The notes under the pieces are model-generated. The model was given only the letters and a program-made list of their open reading frames with translations, had not been told where the DNA came from and ran no database searches. Both the position numbers and the translations under genes were made by a program. A DNA stretch of 6,084 nt from an uncultured Clostridia bacterium. GTDB taxonomy: Bacteria; Bacillota; Clostridia; Oscillospirales; Acutalibacteraceae. This document shows positions 5,984 to 6,084 of this stretch, in pieces. The number at the start of each line of letters is the position of its first letter. Positions within the stretch are counted from its first letter, which is position 1. The stretch lies in contig CAMFYM010000082.1 in the NCBI GenBank assembly GCA_946002045.1, positions 1 through 6,084 on the forward strand, read 5' to 3'.

Positions 5984-6084
5984 TTATTTCTTTGTAGTTG
6001 TGTATTTAGCACTTGACCACGGTGAGTAAAGGTTGTAATTCTTGCCGTTAAACTTTACTACCTTGTAGGTACGAACACGCACAT
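5984..6084 (-). CDS. C-terminal fragment of a probable fibronectin type III-containing surface protein
   Basis: On the minus strand an open frame enters at the right edge and ends with TAA at 5984-5986, giving 32 visible residues. These include VRVRTYKVVKFNGKNY and YSPWSSAKYTTTKK. The order Y/V-x-V-R-x-Y, then NGK..Y..W/S, then a Thr-rich end is typical of the last two beta strands of fibronectin III-like domains in clostridial secreted proteins. The frame ends just beyond the shared terminator, as a real gene would. Visible residues show no LPxTG anchor or membrane tail, so attachment, if any, lies elsewhere. The rest of the protein is outside the window and its function cannot be stated. 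Confidence 0.65.
   Translation of the reverse strand, partial: VRVRTYKVVKFNGKNYNLYSPWSSAKYTTTKK

Overview
The window looks like a chromosomal segment of a low-to-moderate GC Gram-positive anaerobe, most plausibly a gut Clostridia (Oscillospiraceae/Ruminococcus-like) member. This is inferred from AT-rich intergenic DNA, strong AGGAGG-type ribosome binding sites, stem-plus-T-run terminators, and the character of the EF-G-like protein, GPH transporter, GH33 sialidase and iron alcohol dehydrogenase. The genus cannot be fixed from the sequence alone.

Layout: (1) 1-1368, the 3' two-thirds of an elongation factor G-family gene, cut by the left edge. (2) 1369-1717, a 349-base gap mostly filled by a 277-base element (1396-1672) with 24-base perfect terminal inverted repeats and several nested, partly incompatible internal inverted repeats, followed at once by a terminator-like hairpin (1674-1706). 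(3) 1718-3181, a complete GPH (MelB-type) sugar:cation symporter gene, whose ribosome binding site abuts that hairpin. (4) 3182-3243, a four-copy AGTAT repeat and a terminator. (5) 3244-4584 on the minus strand, a GH33 exo-sialidase with no signal peptide. (6) 4585-4724, a divergent promoter region. (7) 4725-5933, a group III iron-type alcohol dehydrogenase with its own promoter and terminator. (8) 5984-6084 on the minus strand, the last 32 residues of a probable fibronectin-III-type surface protein, cut by the right edge.

The genes do not form one operon. The transporter and sialidase converge on a shared 62-base spacer, and together they suggest uptake of a sialylated or related sugar followed by cytoplasmic cleavage. 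No sialic acid lyase, epimerase or kinase gene is present here, so that link is an inference. The sialidase and alcohol dehydrogenase diverge from one promoter region but have no obvious biochemical link. EF-G and the dehydrogenase look like ordinary housekeeping or fermentation genes.

The part least explained by known genes is 1396-1706: an inverted-repeat element resembling a MITE or a structured RNA, ending in a terminator placed directly ahead of the transporter's ribosome binding site. No clearly new multi-gene system is visible.
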